The notes below the pieces were generated by a model. The model made no database searches and was not told the origin of the DNA. It saw only the letters and a list, made by a program, of their open reading frames with translations. From contig JAJEKV010000009.1 of assembly GCA_021234155.1 (NCBI GenBank), positions 9,678,546 to 9,742,545 on the forward strand: DNA of 64,000 bases. The letters are read 5' to 3'. This DNA is from Isoetes taiwanensis (taxonomy: Eukaryota > Streptophyta > Lycopodiopsida > Isoetales > Isoetaceae). The number at the start of each line of letters is the position of its first letter. Position 1 is the stretch's first letter. The position numbers and the translations under genes are program-made. Positions 45,073-56,845 of this stretch are shown here, piece after piece.

Positions 45073-48000
45073 TGGCAGATGCCCCTTCTTCTTCCGGCTT
45101 CATGCAAATTTCAGCTCCCCCTTTCGAACATGGAGCTTTCTTGGGTCGAAACCAAGCTGCTTTTGCTTCCATTTCTTCTCTCGAGAGCTTGTGTTATTCT
45201 CTTCGCCCCCATTTTGCTTTTGGTAATCTTGCAAATCCAGCAAGAGCAAGCTCTTCAGGGAGGCTATTTGAAATTTCGCAATCGCAGATGATAAAAAGGC
45301 CAATGCAAGAAGCTCTTGATCGATCTTATATGAGGATCAAGCCTTTGGATTGGACTAATTGCAGTTTGGTATTGAATCCTGCAAGGGAACAGTGGTATCT
45401 GAGAAGTGCTTCTTACATTGGTGGCATAGAAGAGCTGGATGATGGTTCAATTCTTGTAGCTGGGTTGCAGATTTCTAGAAGGAGGCTCGAAATAGCTGTT
45501 GCGGCCATGATCACAGTTTTTCTCGCAGTCAGCAATAAGGTTCTATACAGAATGGCTCTTGTCCCTTTGAAAAACTACCCGTTTTTCTTGGCTCAACTCA
45601 ACACAGTCGGGTATGATTTCGTTCCTTTCCTCGCATCATTTCATGCAGTATTTTGCGATCTTAGTCCTACTTAGTGAATCAGTATTAACGAATTTTATTC
45701 CTTAAATTGTCGATCATGTCTGTCTGGTATCAAGGTCCCCAGGCCTGAAAGATTGATTCTCGCTAGTTCTAAAATACTCAAGTTGGGGATGGCTTTGCAT
45801 CAGGCGTCAATAAATATATATGTTTGGCAGCCCCTGATTTTATTTTTGTTTAGTCGGAATTGTGGCGCTTTTATATCAACTGCCTTGAGCTGTATACGTG
45901 TTTTATAATGGCTTATTTTGTACAAGCGTACCGTTCAACAATAGGAATATGCTATTTGGAAGATCAGACCTTTAGGGACATTAGTAGCATGCTTTCCTAA
46001 ATACAAGGTTTTCGACATTGCTTTGTGTTTCATGTAAGATATTTGTTTAAAAGCCCAAAATCTTAATGTGTATGCTGGAAGGGATTGTGACATTTATGTT
46101 GGCTTTAGCATTCTCTGACAGGCAGTTGATGCAAACACAGGTATTTACTGGTTTATTCTTCCATTCTCTTTTATCGATGGCAGACTGGAATCGTTACAAA
46201 CGAGATGCTCGCAGTGCCAAAGCCATGGTTTGTTGCACTTGGTGCACTTGAGGCTATTGGACTTGCCACTGGAATGGCAGCAGCTGGTAGCTTCTCTTAG
46301 ACTTCATCATCCCAGCTTCTCTAAGTTTGATTGTTCATTCTGATGCAAAGAGGCTTATCTATCCAGTAATTGGATTGTGCATGTATGTGCAGCGGTGCTG
46401 CCGGGTGCTTTAATTCCTGTGCTTGCTCAGGTAAGACAAGATTATTGTTTGCTCAGTTTAGTAGCCTGAAAGCTTTTGCTTTTCACGTTTGTGTTTCTTC
46501 GTTTGTTTATTTCTTGCTTTTGGTAAAGAGAATGCCATGCAGTTGGGCACATCATTAAAAGCTATCTTTAATGAGATATAACACATGCTGGCTTGTCAAA
46601 AAATGTTGTGGCAGTGATCATAACTTTTCTTTTCCTCTCTGGTCCTGGTTCCCCTTATCATTCTGAGATTAGATTGTATGGAAACGCTGGACTTGATTTA
46701 CAGCAAAATGCCAATTTTTGATCAAGGAAAGGAGCACATTTTGACATCATCAACGAGGCTAAGACCAGAAAGGAAACATATAGTGCTACATCTTTTATGT
46801 TGATAAAGTGTTCCACACAGTTTCAAGTGATTGTCTCATTCAAACACTGCTGGAAGTAGAGTTGTCACATGAAGTGATTTGGGTAGTCCGTACTTTGTGG
46901 AAATGTAAAATGTAATTGGTAAGGCCAGGGCGTCTGAGATATGTCAGGAATAAAGAACAACAAGAAGGGTGTCCAGTGAAGCATACTGACCTCACAGCCA
47001 ATGAAAGAGATTGGAGAACCATTTTCAGCGGGATAAAGAGCAAAACGTTAATCTATCATTTTGGCAAAAAATGCAAGATGGCGTATGCAGCTACACATGG
47101 CATTCTGGCCTTTCAAGTCCCTATTGCATAAGAAACATATTTTTGCAAAAGCATGCACCCTTTCTTTCACCCATTTAATAGGAGATAAAATAGTTATTTG
47201 ACAGGGTTTGTTGTGCCTGACACGGTAGATTTTAAAGACCTCTCCACAAAGATGCAATGCAATTTTATGGAAGGACTTTTTCAACAAGGATGCTCAAATT
47301 ATATGCAATGTATAATTCTCACATAGAGGCCTAGCAGCCAAGCCCTGCACCTACAAAAGTTGTGCAAGCTATAGCACAGTACAGGCACACTTCATTTCCT
47401 CTTACATAATGATACCACTTTTAACTTTAAAAACTTGGTCCAATTATACAGCAAATAAACCAGCATAGGACGTGTAGCTGAGATGCATGCCGAATAGGAA
47501 ACACTCAAATGCAGATCTATTAGCGATAGAGGAATCACCAAGAGGAAACTTAGGATCAGAGAGCAGCAGCAACCTAAAGCATAATCTTACGTCATTCTGT
47601 AAGAAAAGACAAGTTGCCCAAGTTCAAATTGGGAAGATGTGATTTATAAAGATCAGAAGAGACATCTTTCATTGAGATGTCGGATGGGAGGGACTAAGCA
47701 AACTACTTATAATAATTTTCGTCAAAATTTAGATTTAGACATCCGTTAACCTTGACTTTTAGTCGGATAAAATAAAATAGCGTCACTGGTCCCTTTCTAA
47801 TTTATATAGGTATGTTCTTATGTTGTATTAAATCTCTTGCCTTGTCACAGGCTTACTTAGTTTGGCAGTTGCTGTTATCATCAATACTGTTAAAAAAGCA
47901 TTATACTCGCGTGCAAGTCTTTGGTTGCTTACTTGTGATAGCTGGGCTCATAACTGTCGTCTCCTCGAGGTAATGGAATTTAATAATTCTTCTCATGATG

Positions 48001-49568
48001 CTTAGTACATAATGCTCTGTTAATGGCTAATTTTGTTTCCATCTATAGTGGTACAGGAGTAGGACCATCTCTAGATAGAATAGAATTTCTTGGAGCAATA
48101 GCTATGATAGTTTCTTGTGCATTTTCTGCTGGAGGCTCAATCATCAAGGTTTTTATTATAATTTCTTTCATTTGCTTTAGTATACTTGTTACATCACCAG
48201 CTTAGCCTCAACATGCTAGCAATATTTTGTTTTGGCAGGAATTTCTTTTCCAAGATGCTGCTACACACATTCAGGTATTTCATAAGTTTAGCCATTTTAG
48301 GTCTTCTCCTTGCCCTTCATTCGATTGGTCCTGTCAATGCAATGCATTAGTTTCACACATGTCGCTTGCCTGTTTTCTGGTTTCTGTAGGGTTGTCTTAT
48401 TGTGTTCTTTTGCGTCCATCATAGCCTCTTAAATGTCTTGTACATGAGATAGCTTCTCTCTTGCAGTCAAGTGATATGGTTGTGTACCTGAAGTTTAAGT
48501 TTCTTAGTATGGGGGGCTATCTATTTTTTCTTGTATTCTGGGAGGATTGTGCATGTTTTTCCCAAAATTTTTATCATTACCAAATTCCTTGATGTCTTTA
48601 TATGATCCAGTTATCGAAATCATTTTTCTGTTTAATTTGCAGGGTGGTTCCATTGACCTCTTTGTTGTCAACACTTTTGGATCTGCATTTCAGGTAGGGA
48701 TACCTATGTCAAAGCTTATAGACTATAATTCTTGCTTGATACCACATTCAGTCCTCCATAAATGCCTTCCAATAATTGTGCCAAGCACAATTTATTTCTT
48801 GTTTCTGTGGAATATCACAACCACTGCCACAAGCAGTACGGAACATTCTGCAGGGTAAACATGTGCTGTTTGATACTCAAATTGTTTAATTGTTTTCCTC
48901 AGGCTCTTTTCGTGTTTCTTTTGCTACCTATCCTTTCGAGCATTAGAGGAATTCCAGTTAACCAGCTATCAACTTATTTCAAAGATGGAGCAACATGTTT
49001 TCTGAACATTGGTCATGCTCAGTATAGAGGTACGTTGAAAAGAAGGCATTGGAGTTGACAGTCGCCATTCTACCAGCTACGGCTAATATTTTGAGCTGGT
49101 AGATTGGTTTTGGTGTTTGAAGACTTAAATCTAAGTCATACTTTGCATGACATAATTTTTTGTTTGAATAACTTCTGTGTTTGCTCTATAATAGAGTGTT
49201 CGGGAGCTCCACTTATACCATTGCTGTACATAGTGGTCAATATGATGTTCAACATTTCCGCTCTTAACCTTTTAAAAATGTCATCCGCTGTTGTTGCTTC
49301 ATTGGGCATGACATTAGCAGGTAAACAATTACAATCTCTTCATTTTAGAGTTTCCTGTAGCTCTTAAATTGGTTCTTACTGCACTCTCATATGCTCAATT
49401 TTCGCAGTCCCATTTTCAATATGGATTTTTACAGTACCGCTTCCATATCTTGGAACTCCAACACCCCTGACTGCACAACTATTCTATGGAGTCTCAATCC
49501 TAGTGTTGGGGTTGCTCTTTTACAGTCTCTCTGGACAGGAACCTGCAGTTAAAACTAAACAGGCATAG
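45073..49568 (+). CDS. CLT: CRT-like transporter (CLT family), plastid thiol transporter
   Basis: Exons supported by GT-AG borders and family motifs: 45073-45610 (MADAPSSSGF start, Ser/Ala-rich transit-peptide-like region, IAVAAMITVFLAVSNKVLY, ALVPLKNYPFFLAQ), [one short exon not placed], 46184-46287 (TGIVTNEMLAVPKP), 46393-46430 (VLPGALIPVLAQ), 47851-47969 (AYLVWQLLLSSILL), 48049-48148, 48239-48274, 48643-48693 (GGSIDLFVVNTFGSAFQ), 48903-49029, 49195-49320 (FNISALNLLKMSSAVVASLG), 49408-49568 (TAG). The order matches Arabidopsis CLT1-3, plant homologues of PfCRT that move glutathione and gamma-glutamylcysteine across the plastid envelope. About ten membrane helices are expected. The missing link (Y....Y..ILY.RY in relatives) should lie in 45,611-46,183. 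If that exon is truly lost, the gene is non-functional. All other exons are open. Confidence 0.85.
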
Positions 49569-49599
49569 TCCACTTAGGTGGGCTTCTATTACTGTATAG

Positions 49600-49924
49600 A
49601 AGGGGATCATTGTAAAAGTGTACTGATGTGGGATTTCTGCATGGTATCGGCGGTTTCCGTGGACCTTTACTACTGTATAGATTGGGGATTATTATAAAAG
49701 TGCACCGAGGTGCACTTAAGGATTTTCTTGCAGCAGCATACTATCTGCATTCACTACTGTATAGATGAAGGACTATTGCAAAAGTGCACCGAGGTGCACT
49801 TGAGAATTTCTTTGAAGGTGCACTTAAGGATTTTCTTGCAGCAGCATACTATCTGCATTCACTACTGTATAGATGGAGGATTATTGCAAAAGTGCACCGA
49901 GGTGCACTTGAGAATTTCTTTGAA
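49600..49924. repeat. tandem repeats downstream of CLT
   Basis: A 108-bp unit (GGTGCACTTAAGGATTTTCT ... TTGAGAATTTCTTTGAA) occurs at 49,709-49,816 and 49,817-49,924. It contains the perfect palindrome GTGCACCGAGGTGCAC, seen three times (49,700, ~49,784, ~49,892). A diverged older copy of the TACTGTATAGA..GGGATTATT block lies at 49,590-49,640. Confidence 0.85.
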
Positions 49925-50414
49925 GCAGCCGGCATTTATCTTATTTATCTTGTTTTCTGAGAGAGGTGCACATAAGAGATGGCTGTCTCTTAGAAAGCAA
50001 GTTTTTTTTGGGAAACAGAACAGAAACTTTCGAAGACTATTACTACACCAACTATTTATCTTGTGCTGCCACAGGCTGTGCAGGTGACCAAGGACACACA
50101 TTTCACGGCTATGTCTGCCAATTAGCTTTGTGATATAGGCCGAAATTTATAAAATACAAAAAAGTATTCTAAATGACGATTTGCATTTATTTTCTAGGTT
50201 GCAATACACTACGGCATTTATGGCTCAAACTCCTCAAAGACCAATAGCCAAGCCGTGGTTGTGGAAGGACTAGTGGTTAGAGTTTTATTTATGAGATGCT
50301 ATGGCTGTACGTAAGTATTGGAAACAAGAAATGCAAAAACAGTAACTATAGATTGTGTTAGGTATGTTGAGTGAAGTTTGGATTTGGATTAGCTGGTGCT
50401 AGATTGCGGTGGAT
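49925..50414. other. intergenic, no gene seen
   Basis: No supported feature; probably the CLT 3' flank. Confidence 0.4.
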
Positions 50415-50605
50415 GTTATGTGGAATGGCAAAAGGGAGACATTCTTGCTTGAGTGGGGCAAACTAGCTACTATTGTTGTTATGTGGAATGGCAAAAGGGA
50501 GACGATTCATGCTTGAGCGGGGCAAACTAGCTACTATTGTTGTTATGTGGAATGGCAATGGGAGTCGATTCTTGCTTGAGCAGGGCAAATTGGCTACTGC
50601 CAACA
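50415..50605. repeat. three ~64-bp tandem units
   Basis: GTTATGTGGAATGGCAA ... CTTGAG.(G/A)GGGCAAA(C/T)T.GCTACT repeats at 50,415, 50,478 and 50,542. Confidence 0.85.
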
Positions 50606-51099
50606 GCCTTCCCTGCTCAGGTAAGGTAAGAATCACAAACCTTTTGCCATTTCTGGCGATGGGGCAGATGGCTCAGGTTCAGGTTGAGGGTGCAACTTTG
50701 GTTTTCAGCTATGGCCGATGACAGCAGGTTTAGCTTCGGAGTTCAGCTATGGTTGGTGCAGATTCTTCAAATAGTGGGCTGCAGATCATTGGCTATGGCG
50801 ATTCTTTAGATAACTGGCTGCAACAGGTCATCATGGGAATGATCAGCCATTGATCATTCTTGATTAGAATGGTTGCCACCTGGCAGTTGTTCATTGGATC
50901 ATAATCAAGAATATGAATCCACTTTCCTTGACATAAATTTATAAAATGTACGGCTTTAAGGTAAGATTGTTATATGATTTCGGAGGTGTATTATGTGCGC
51001 TTAACTAATTGATATTCTTAGAGTGCATATGTGTATCGTTAACTTAGGGCTCTTTTTTCTCTCTTTCCTATTTCTTCGTGTTCAAGGCTCTGGGGTCCG

Positions 51100-51165
51100 T
51101 CATATGTTCTCATAGATGCTCCAATGTGGCATGACGTAAAAATACTATCTATCTATCTATCATAG
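51100..51165 (+). repeat. retroposon-like tail with TATC microsatellite
   Basis: CATGACGTAAAAATACTATC followed by TATC units. The GACGTAAAA junction to a short tandem repeat resembles the LINE 3' ends at 51.5, 52.06 and 58.65 kb. Confidence 0.45.
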
Positions 51166-51235
51166 CTTTTATATGTTATATTTTTGATGTGTAGAGGTGC
51201 TTTGCCTCCTTTTTATTTAGGTCGCTTACCTGTCT

Positions 51236-51366
51236 CCAGTGCAAGGAGACGAAATATGTTGCAACAACAAATGCAGTACTAATGTTAGGAATTTTGTGAC
51301 GAGCCGATGTCTCCAGCGCAAGGAGACGAAATATGTTGCAACAACAAATGCAGTACTAGTGTCGAG
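51236..51366. repeat. ~68-bp tandem duplication
   Basis: TCTCCAG(T/C)GCAAGGAGACGA ... ACAAATGCAGTACTA occurs twice. Each copy starts with a GTCTCC...GGAGAC inverted repeat. Confidence 0.8.
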
Positions 51367-51477
51367 CCGGCAACTCAGGATCTTGTCAAATTTTCTTGTA
51401 ATATTTAAAGATCAATATCCGAAACATTAGCCTCAATACATTGACAATTGAGCAAATCAAGTAGAAGCGTCTTCTAG

Positions 51478-51518
51478 GCCAGTTGGTCTCCGTGGACGAT
51501 AAAATCATATTCTATTCT
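51478..51518 (+). repeat. LINE 3'-terminal fragment
   Basis: CAGTTGGTCTCCGTGGACGA followed by TAAAATC and a TTCTA tract. It matches, in the opposite orientation, the block at 58,640-58,675 (GTCCACGGAGACCAATAGG). Confidence 0.6.
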
Positions 51519-52044
51519 AAAGAACTCAACCACAGTCTCCACAACTGCATTGTTCAACCATAGTCTCCATAACTGCATTGTCGCCATTCACCACATGCAC
51601 TCACTAAGGTTAGTCCGCCGTAAATGCATGCATGGAACATCTTGAAAATCTTAAATAATAAGAACATAAGCACAATCAAAGACAGAAGATCCTATGCGAA
51701 TGAAGTGCCAGACAATGATAATGTAATCAAATAAAATACAACACATGAGCATCAAAAGCAAAGAACATAGGAAAAAAAACCAAAACATCATAAACTACCA
51801 AAACATCATAAACGTAGCACCGGGGAAATGGGAAGCTCAGTCAGCCTACTACAGGCCCTAGTAGCAGAAAAATGCTCAGCCAACTTACATTCCAAGCCCT
51901 GTAGCGGCATTGATAGGGTGAACCTCGTATGCGTATACCCTTCCAGCCCATGTTTGGCACTGGACCTCTTACCATGGAGTCACCGAGTTGACGCACCATC
52001 CTTGCTGGGAGAAAACTATGCTCGGTATCACAGAGCACAAGATA

Positions 52045-52130
52045 CAAAGAAGGAAGGAAGGAAGTATATTTTAACGTCTACGGAGGCCAACTGGCCTATG
52101 AGACGGTCACAATACAATATATCGGATAGT
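52045..52130 (-). repeat. LINE 3' end with AAGG tail
   Basis: An (AAGG)n tract, then TATATTTTAACGTCTACGGA and GGCCAACTGGCCTATGAGAC. The same order as at 58,630-58,690 (AATAG tract, TTTTTTAACGTCCACGGAGA, CCAATAGGTCATGGG). It is the 3' end of a minus-strand LINE; how far it extends rightwards is unclear. Confidence 0.6.
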
Positions 52131-52404
52131 ATCCAAACACAAAAGAAAACCACAGAAGTCCTATACAATGTGTGTCTACCACTGGGACGAAAAAATCCCC
52201 CATGTGGGAGGAAAGAACATGGATGACATGAACATGTCGGAGCAACCCAGACCACCAAATCTAGAAGCCCAACCCGAAGGATCCAATAGACATCAAATAC
52301 CAAACCACATGTAATGCAATGTCAAAGACCAAGACATGTGAAGTTCATTAGATATTTACTATATACATGTGCCCAGATTTTACCCTTGCCGAGGTTGCCC
52401 ATAC

Positions 52405-54008
52405 AACCTACTCGTATCAAGTAGCTAACTTACTAATGAAGGCAACAAGCTTTTCGGTATCCCTGTGGATATTCATGTCTCGATTTCTGATGCCTGGGAT
52501 GTCATGATGGGTTGCTGCACCTTTTTTGGTGGGATACTGCTACACTCTCTATGCATGGAAGGGTAACAGTCGCTAAGTATATCTTAAGCAACACGCATGT
52601 CTATATGGCTTTTGCCATTCTTACTTCCCAAAAAGTTTCAGGAGATTGTGAGTGTTATCAGAAACTTTATTTGGGATGAAAATGAAGCAAGGGTTGTGGT
52701 AAAGATTGCATGGTTTACGTGTATAAAGCCTAAGTTTGCTGGAGGTTGGGGCATGATAGATATCCATTTTGCAAAGTAAGGTTATGAACTTAAATTCATT
52801 TGGAGGCTTCTCGTGGGTAAGGATGATTCTCCCGAGTTACGACTTATTGCATAGGCTCTTACCCACTATACTCCTTTTGCTAAAGTCATGCTTAAATCTA
52901 TTCTTCCATGGTTTATTCTATGAGTTGCTGCCTTTTTACAATGCTTCTCCATTTTTAAAGGGATTGTTAGATTCTTGGCACACAGTCAAAATGTTATTCC
53001 ACATCAGTCCAACTGCTTGTGCTCAGTTGAATGCACTTTGTTGGTGGAGTCCCCTGGCAGACAATGCACCTTTTTGCTTTACAGTGCACCTATTGATTCA
53101 ATGACATTGAAAAATGGCAGGAATCTTAACAATTGCAGCATGCTATGACTCAGGCCAGCTACAGTCATGGAAGGCCTTTCGATTTAAGTTTTTGTTGGGG
53201 TGATGGAATAGAGCTCTTTGGCAAAAAGTTATTAACTATCTACAACCTATTCTGCCACACCAAGAAGATATTTTGGTATGGGTTTGAGGAGATTAAGGAG
53301 TGCAAATTTGTGAACTCTATGTATAAGTTATTGATTGATGCTGATATTCTTCCTCGTTTTAATAAGTGGCCCCTACGTCTTCAATGGCAGCAAATGTGGT
53401 CTTGGACATAGAATAAGCTACTTCATCCTAAAGTGGCAGTTCTTTGGTGGCAGATTCTTCACAGATGTCTTCGCGTTAACATTGTTGTCTATAAGTTTAA
53501 CCCTAGAATATCAGATCAGTGTCCAGTATGCAAACGTGAATCTGAGACCATTGAGCATTGCTTTTTTTATGTATGTCCACCTCAGACAGGTATGGGATTG
53601 GTTGTTCTCTCATTTTCAAGTTTCACTAACAAGTCAACAAGTGCTCTTGGCAATTTACCCAAGTACTTGGACGGAGTTATAAAGCCGGGCTTTCCATTAC
53701 AGTAGGATGATTGCTTTGGACTATCTGAAAAAGACAAAGACTGGTAAACTTCAAAAGTTTGGATGCGGCAGATAACCGTGTTCTCCAAGAAGCTCAAGGC
53801 CACATTGCTAAGTCATATTATTGTTCTTCACTTGCCCCTCGTAAGAGGCGATTGATCTTTGAGGAGTTTTTGGATGTGCACTCTTATGCTCAGGCAGGTT
53901 GCTTCACTCGATGGTCTCTCAACTGAGATTTTATTCCTGTCTATGTACTTATACTTGATTTTAACTCTTTGATTAAATAAAGTCTGACGTCCTTCAACAA
54001 AAAAAAAA
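52405..54008 (+). mobile_element. 5'-truncated L1 LINE, second family
   Basis: ORF2 remnant starting in the region after the RT and ending with an AATAAAGT signal, CGTCCTTCAAC and a poly(A) run (53,998-54,008). Its 3' end matches positions 1-178 of the window but not the LINE that ends at 38,349, so two L1 families are present. Confidence 0.85.
52430..53930 (+). pseudogene. L1 ORF2 C-terminal region with zinc-binding domain
   Basis: Frame pieces in order: LLPKKFQEIVSVIRNFIWDE and KIAWFTCIKPKFAGGWGMID at 52,597-52,779; WDWLF/WSWT fragments; then AVLWWQILHRCLRVN and DQCPVCKRESETIEHCFFYV (CPxC...ETIEH.F..C) at 53,433-53,580, the reverse-transcriptase zinc-binding domain of plant L1 elements; and a final RRLIFEEFLDVHSYAQAG. 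Several stops and frameshifts separate the pieces. The RT core is missing through 5' truncation. Confidence 0.8.
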
Positions 54009-55560
54009 CTTACTGATAAAGACCATGATGACGATCCAAATATGTTGAGGAAGTCTCAAGCGTTGTGTCATACTGATGTAAATCCAACACATGCACTTCA
54101 TTGACCAAATAGAAATACTATTTGCAAAGCTTACCATCCAAAGCCATTCCCATGCTATAATGTCAAATCCACTTAATACCATAGGTATTTTATTAGACTA
54201 ACATTTATTCATGCCATAACCAAGTTTCAAAAGCTCACATAACTTTCTATGGCCAAATTTTGCCCAAAGTTCTACTCATCTTATTTATCTTGAAGACTTT
54301 TAGCGAAGGTTTAAATAACTTATAATTGAAACCCACTTTCCTTACCTCGTGATTTAATTGATACAACTATTACCGCATCTTCAGAGTCGTTAAAGTATCA
54401 TAATTCTTACATCAATAATTATTCCTTAGTGAATTTACTTATTCAAACCATGTACCATATCTCCACTATAAATGATTCCACACAGATCGTCTGCAATTAA
54501 TTTGCTAGCTACTGCATCTGTTGCTTGAGCTAAAGTCGTGGCCCTTCTTATTGGTTATTAGCAAATTGCCATGACACTAGTGTAACAAAAGCACAACAAA
54601 GCAATGGCTAAAAGTTAAATATAAGCAAACCAAAAGGCACAGAGGACGTCCAAACCCAGACCAACGTGGCATTTTTCATAAGGTCTCGATTCATCAGACT
54701 AAAGTCTCTTCAAGGCAAATCAACCCTTTAAAGTGATTTTAGCATGTTTAGGAACTATATTCTCAGACTCAGTTTTCCCTACTCAAATCTCATCATGGAT
54801 GTTCTTGGGTCAAATCCTCATTCCCCATAATGATTCCGGTCCTCTTATCAAAACATGCATAAATCTAACCATGGCAGCCCATATACCTCAGATTTAAGCA
54901 ATGAAAAATTCCACCAGTGATTTGCAAGCTCTAACCTCCTCGGTCGCGTTGATGCAATTCGGATGCTATCTCCCAAGCTCTTGCCTCCTAGTGCTCCTCT
55001 GCCTTCATACTCTGCCAAAGCTCTTACAAAGTCCTCCTCAAACGAGGCAAAGTCTTTGCTTTTATGCTCTCCACGCATGCACACATGCATGCATGCGTGC
55101 ATACCTATATAAATATATATATTGGTCCATCAAGTGGCTAGGTCCATTACAAATTTTTGCCACCAATTTTTTGTCTTCGCAGGGAAACAGTATTGTACGA
55201 TTTATGAGCGTACCTCTGCCAGAGATATTAGAAAATGTCGCCATGGATCCTTTTTTCCTCTTTAATGATACATTAGAGGATTTATAAAAAAAAATGGCAT
55301 TTTAAGGATTTATCAAAAACATGGTTTGGGAACTCTGCATTAGTTGGGTCCTTTCTGTACTAGTTGGGTGCTTTCTTCTTTTTCTTCTTCTTTCAGAATT
55401 TCCAAAACTTTGTTTGGTTTCTTCCACACAAACGTATTTTTTGAGTTCTCTAGTTGATGTTAGATCATTGTCCTTTGCTGTGCAAAGCAAGTAACTAGTA
55501 GAACCTTCACAAGATTGACAGTTGATGAATTTTGTCTCGATTATATTAAGGCTAATCGGG
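54009..55560. other. intergenic, no gene seen
   Basis: No supported coding exon. A short ATGCATGC run lies near 55,075-55,100. Confidence 0.4.
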
Positions 55561-55669
55561 GCCAGCAAGTATTTTTGGGACCTTTGTATGCAATCTAGTA
55601 GTCTATTTTTCTCCTATAGCTTCCAATTCCTTCTATGTGACAAAACACTATGTTCAGGTCTAGTTGGTA

Positions 55670-56453
55670 TGGTCTATGGGATAAGGATAAAGCCTTGGAA
55701 AGGTTGGGGCCCATTGGATAACGATTTCCATGAAGGATCCACCCTTTTGGTGTGTTGGTTATCACTAGAGTGCTAGTGTGCAACATTTGGTATCAGAGCT
55801 AAGGTTTAATTCCTCGTGGCAACATTGGTCTGTTCTACATGTTTGAGGGCAAGCATCTCAAGGAAGGGGAGGAATTAATATGGTCTATGGGATAAAGAAT
55901 TGGAAAGGTTGAGGCCTATTGGATAATGATTTCCATGAAGAATCCGCCCTTTTGGATACATGTTCTAAACGAGGTGCACCCTGGACTACCACAGTCGTCG
56001 GATTCGTCGATCCTACGACGCAGATCGTATGTTGGGGCCTGTGAGCACCTCTCGTTTCGCTTATGGTCATTTATGATTGGAGGCACCTATGATTTTGAAA
56101 TATGAAATATGATTTCACCTAAGGTTTTGAGGGAATATCGAACCTCTATACGGCTTTGCCTAAGATTTTAAAATATAAAATACGGGGGTCGAACCTCTAC
56201 CAAAATAACTTAATGTCCTAATAAGACTACTTTAACCAATATACCCAGTGAGCTAATATAATTATTTTTTTTTATCTTGAATCTTTTTTTTTTTTTTTTT
56301 TTTTATAACAACCCATTCAATTGTTTTAGGAATATATGGTCTATGGTTTCAGGAATTGTTATTTTTTACATCCATATCAAATCCCCCTGGACCCCCATGT
56401 TATTTTGCTACATATGGTGTATTGGTTATCACTAGAGGTGCTATTGTTTAACA
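55670..56453 (+). mobile_element. TRIM element 1
   Basis: Miniature LTR element. LTR1 is 55,670-55,785 (TGGTCTATGGG...GTGCAACA), with the initiator-Met primer site TGGTATCAGAGC at 55,788-55,799 and a purine tract AGGAAGGGGAGGAA (55,861-55,874). LTR2 begins at 55,881 and is interrupted by repeat R, resuming at 56,416 and ending at 56,453. The internal region is only ~95 bp and non-coding. It depends on proteins of another element. Confidence 0.85.
55956..56415. mobile_element. repeat R inserted in a TRIM LTR
   Basis: A 460-bp insertion that splits LTR2 of TRIM 1 between TTTTGG and GGTGTATTGG, so its ends are exact: ATACATGTTCTAAACGAGG at the left and TTGCTACATAT at the right. It is the longest copy of the repeat at 15.3-15.8 and 20.3 kb, and proves that R is a mobile unit. 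TACAT occurs at both ends; a clear target duplication is not seen. It contains a T22 run but no coding sequence. Confidence 0.8.
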
Positions 56454-56458
56454 TTAAT

Positions 56459-56845
56459 TGATACGACACCTTAATTATCATGCACCAACCAACTGGGCAA
56501 AAGCGTCTAGACATTGAGGTTTGACCCTCTATATGTGATAATTAGGTGCCGCCTCACCAAGTTCCTCTCGAGTGGTCTCCCATGGGTTCCAAACCATATC
56601 AATTCCTCCCCCTTCGAGCATATGAGACTTACATCTTTCGCCCATGAGGCAATTTACCAATTGGATGCATCCATGGAAACTTGAACTCAAGACTTGGCTC
56701 TGATACCAATTGATACAACACCTTAATTATCGTGCCCCAACCAACTCGGCAAAAGTGTCTAGACGTTGAGGTTTGACCGTGATAATTAGGTGCCGCCTTC
56801 CCAAGCTCCTCTCGAGTGGTCTCCCATGGGTTCCAAACCATATCA
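56459..56845 (-). mobile_element. TRIM element 2
   Basis: LTRs at 56,459-56,600 and 56,710-56,845. On the minus strand they read TGATATGGTTTGGAACCC ... GTATCA. The internal 109 bp hold the initiator-Met primer site (minus-strand TTGGTATCAGAGCC near 56,697-56,709) and a purine tract (minus-strand CGAAGGGGGAGGAAT, 56,601-56,617). Complete and non-coding. It lies immediately beside TRIM 1. Confidence 0.88.

Noticed and set aside
55070-55110. tRNA or other small RNA gene candidate near the ATGCATGC run
   Set aside because: No cloverleaf or A/B-box pair could be recognised.
55788-55799. TGGTATCAGAGC as part of a tRNA-Met gene
   Set aside because: Only the 3' complement is present, directly beside an LTR, which identifies it as a primer-binding site.
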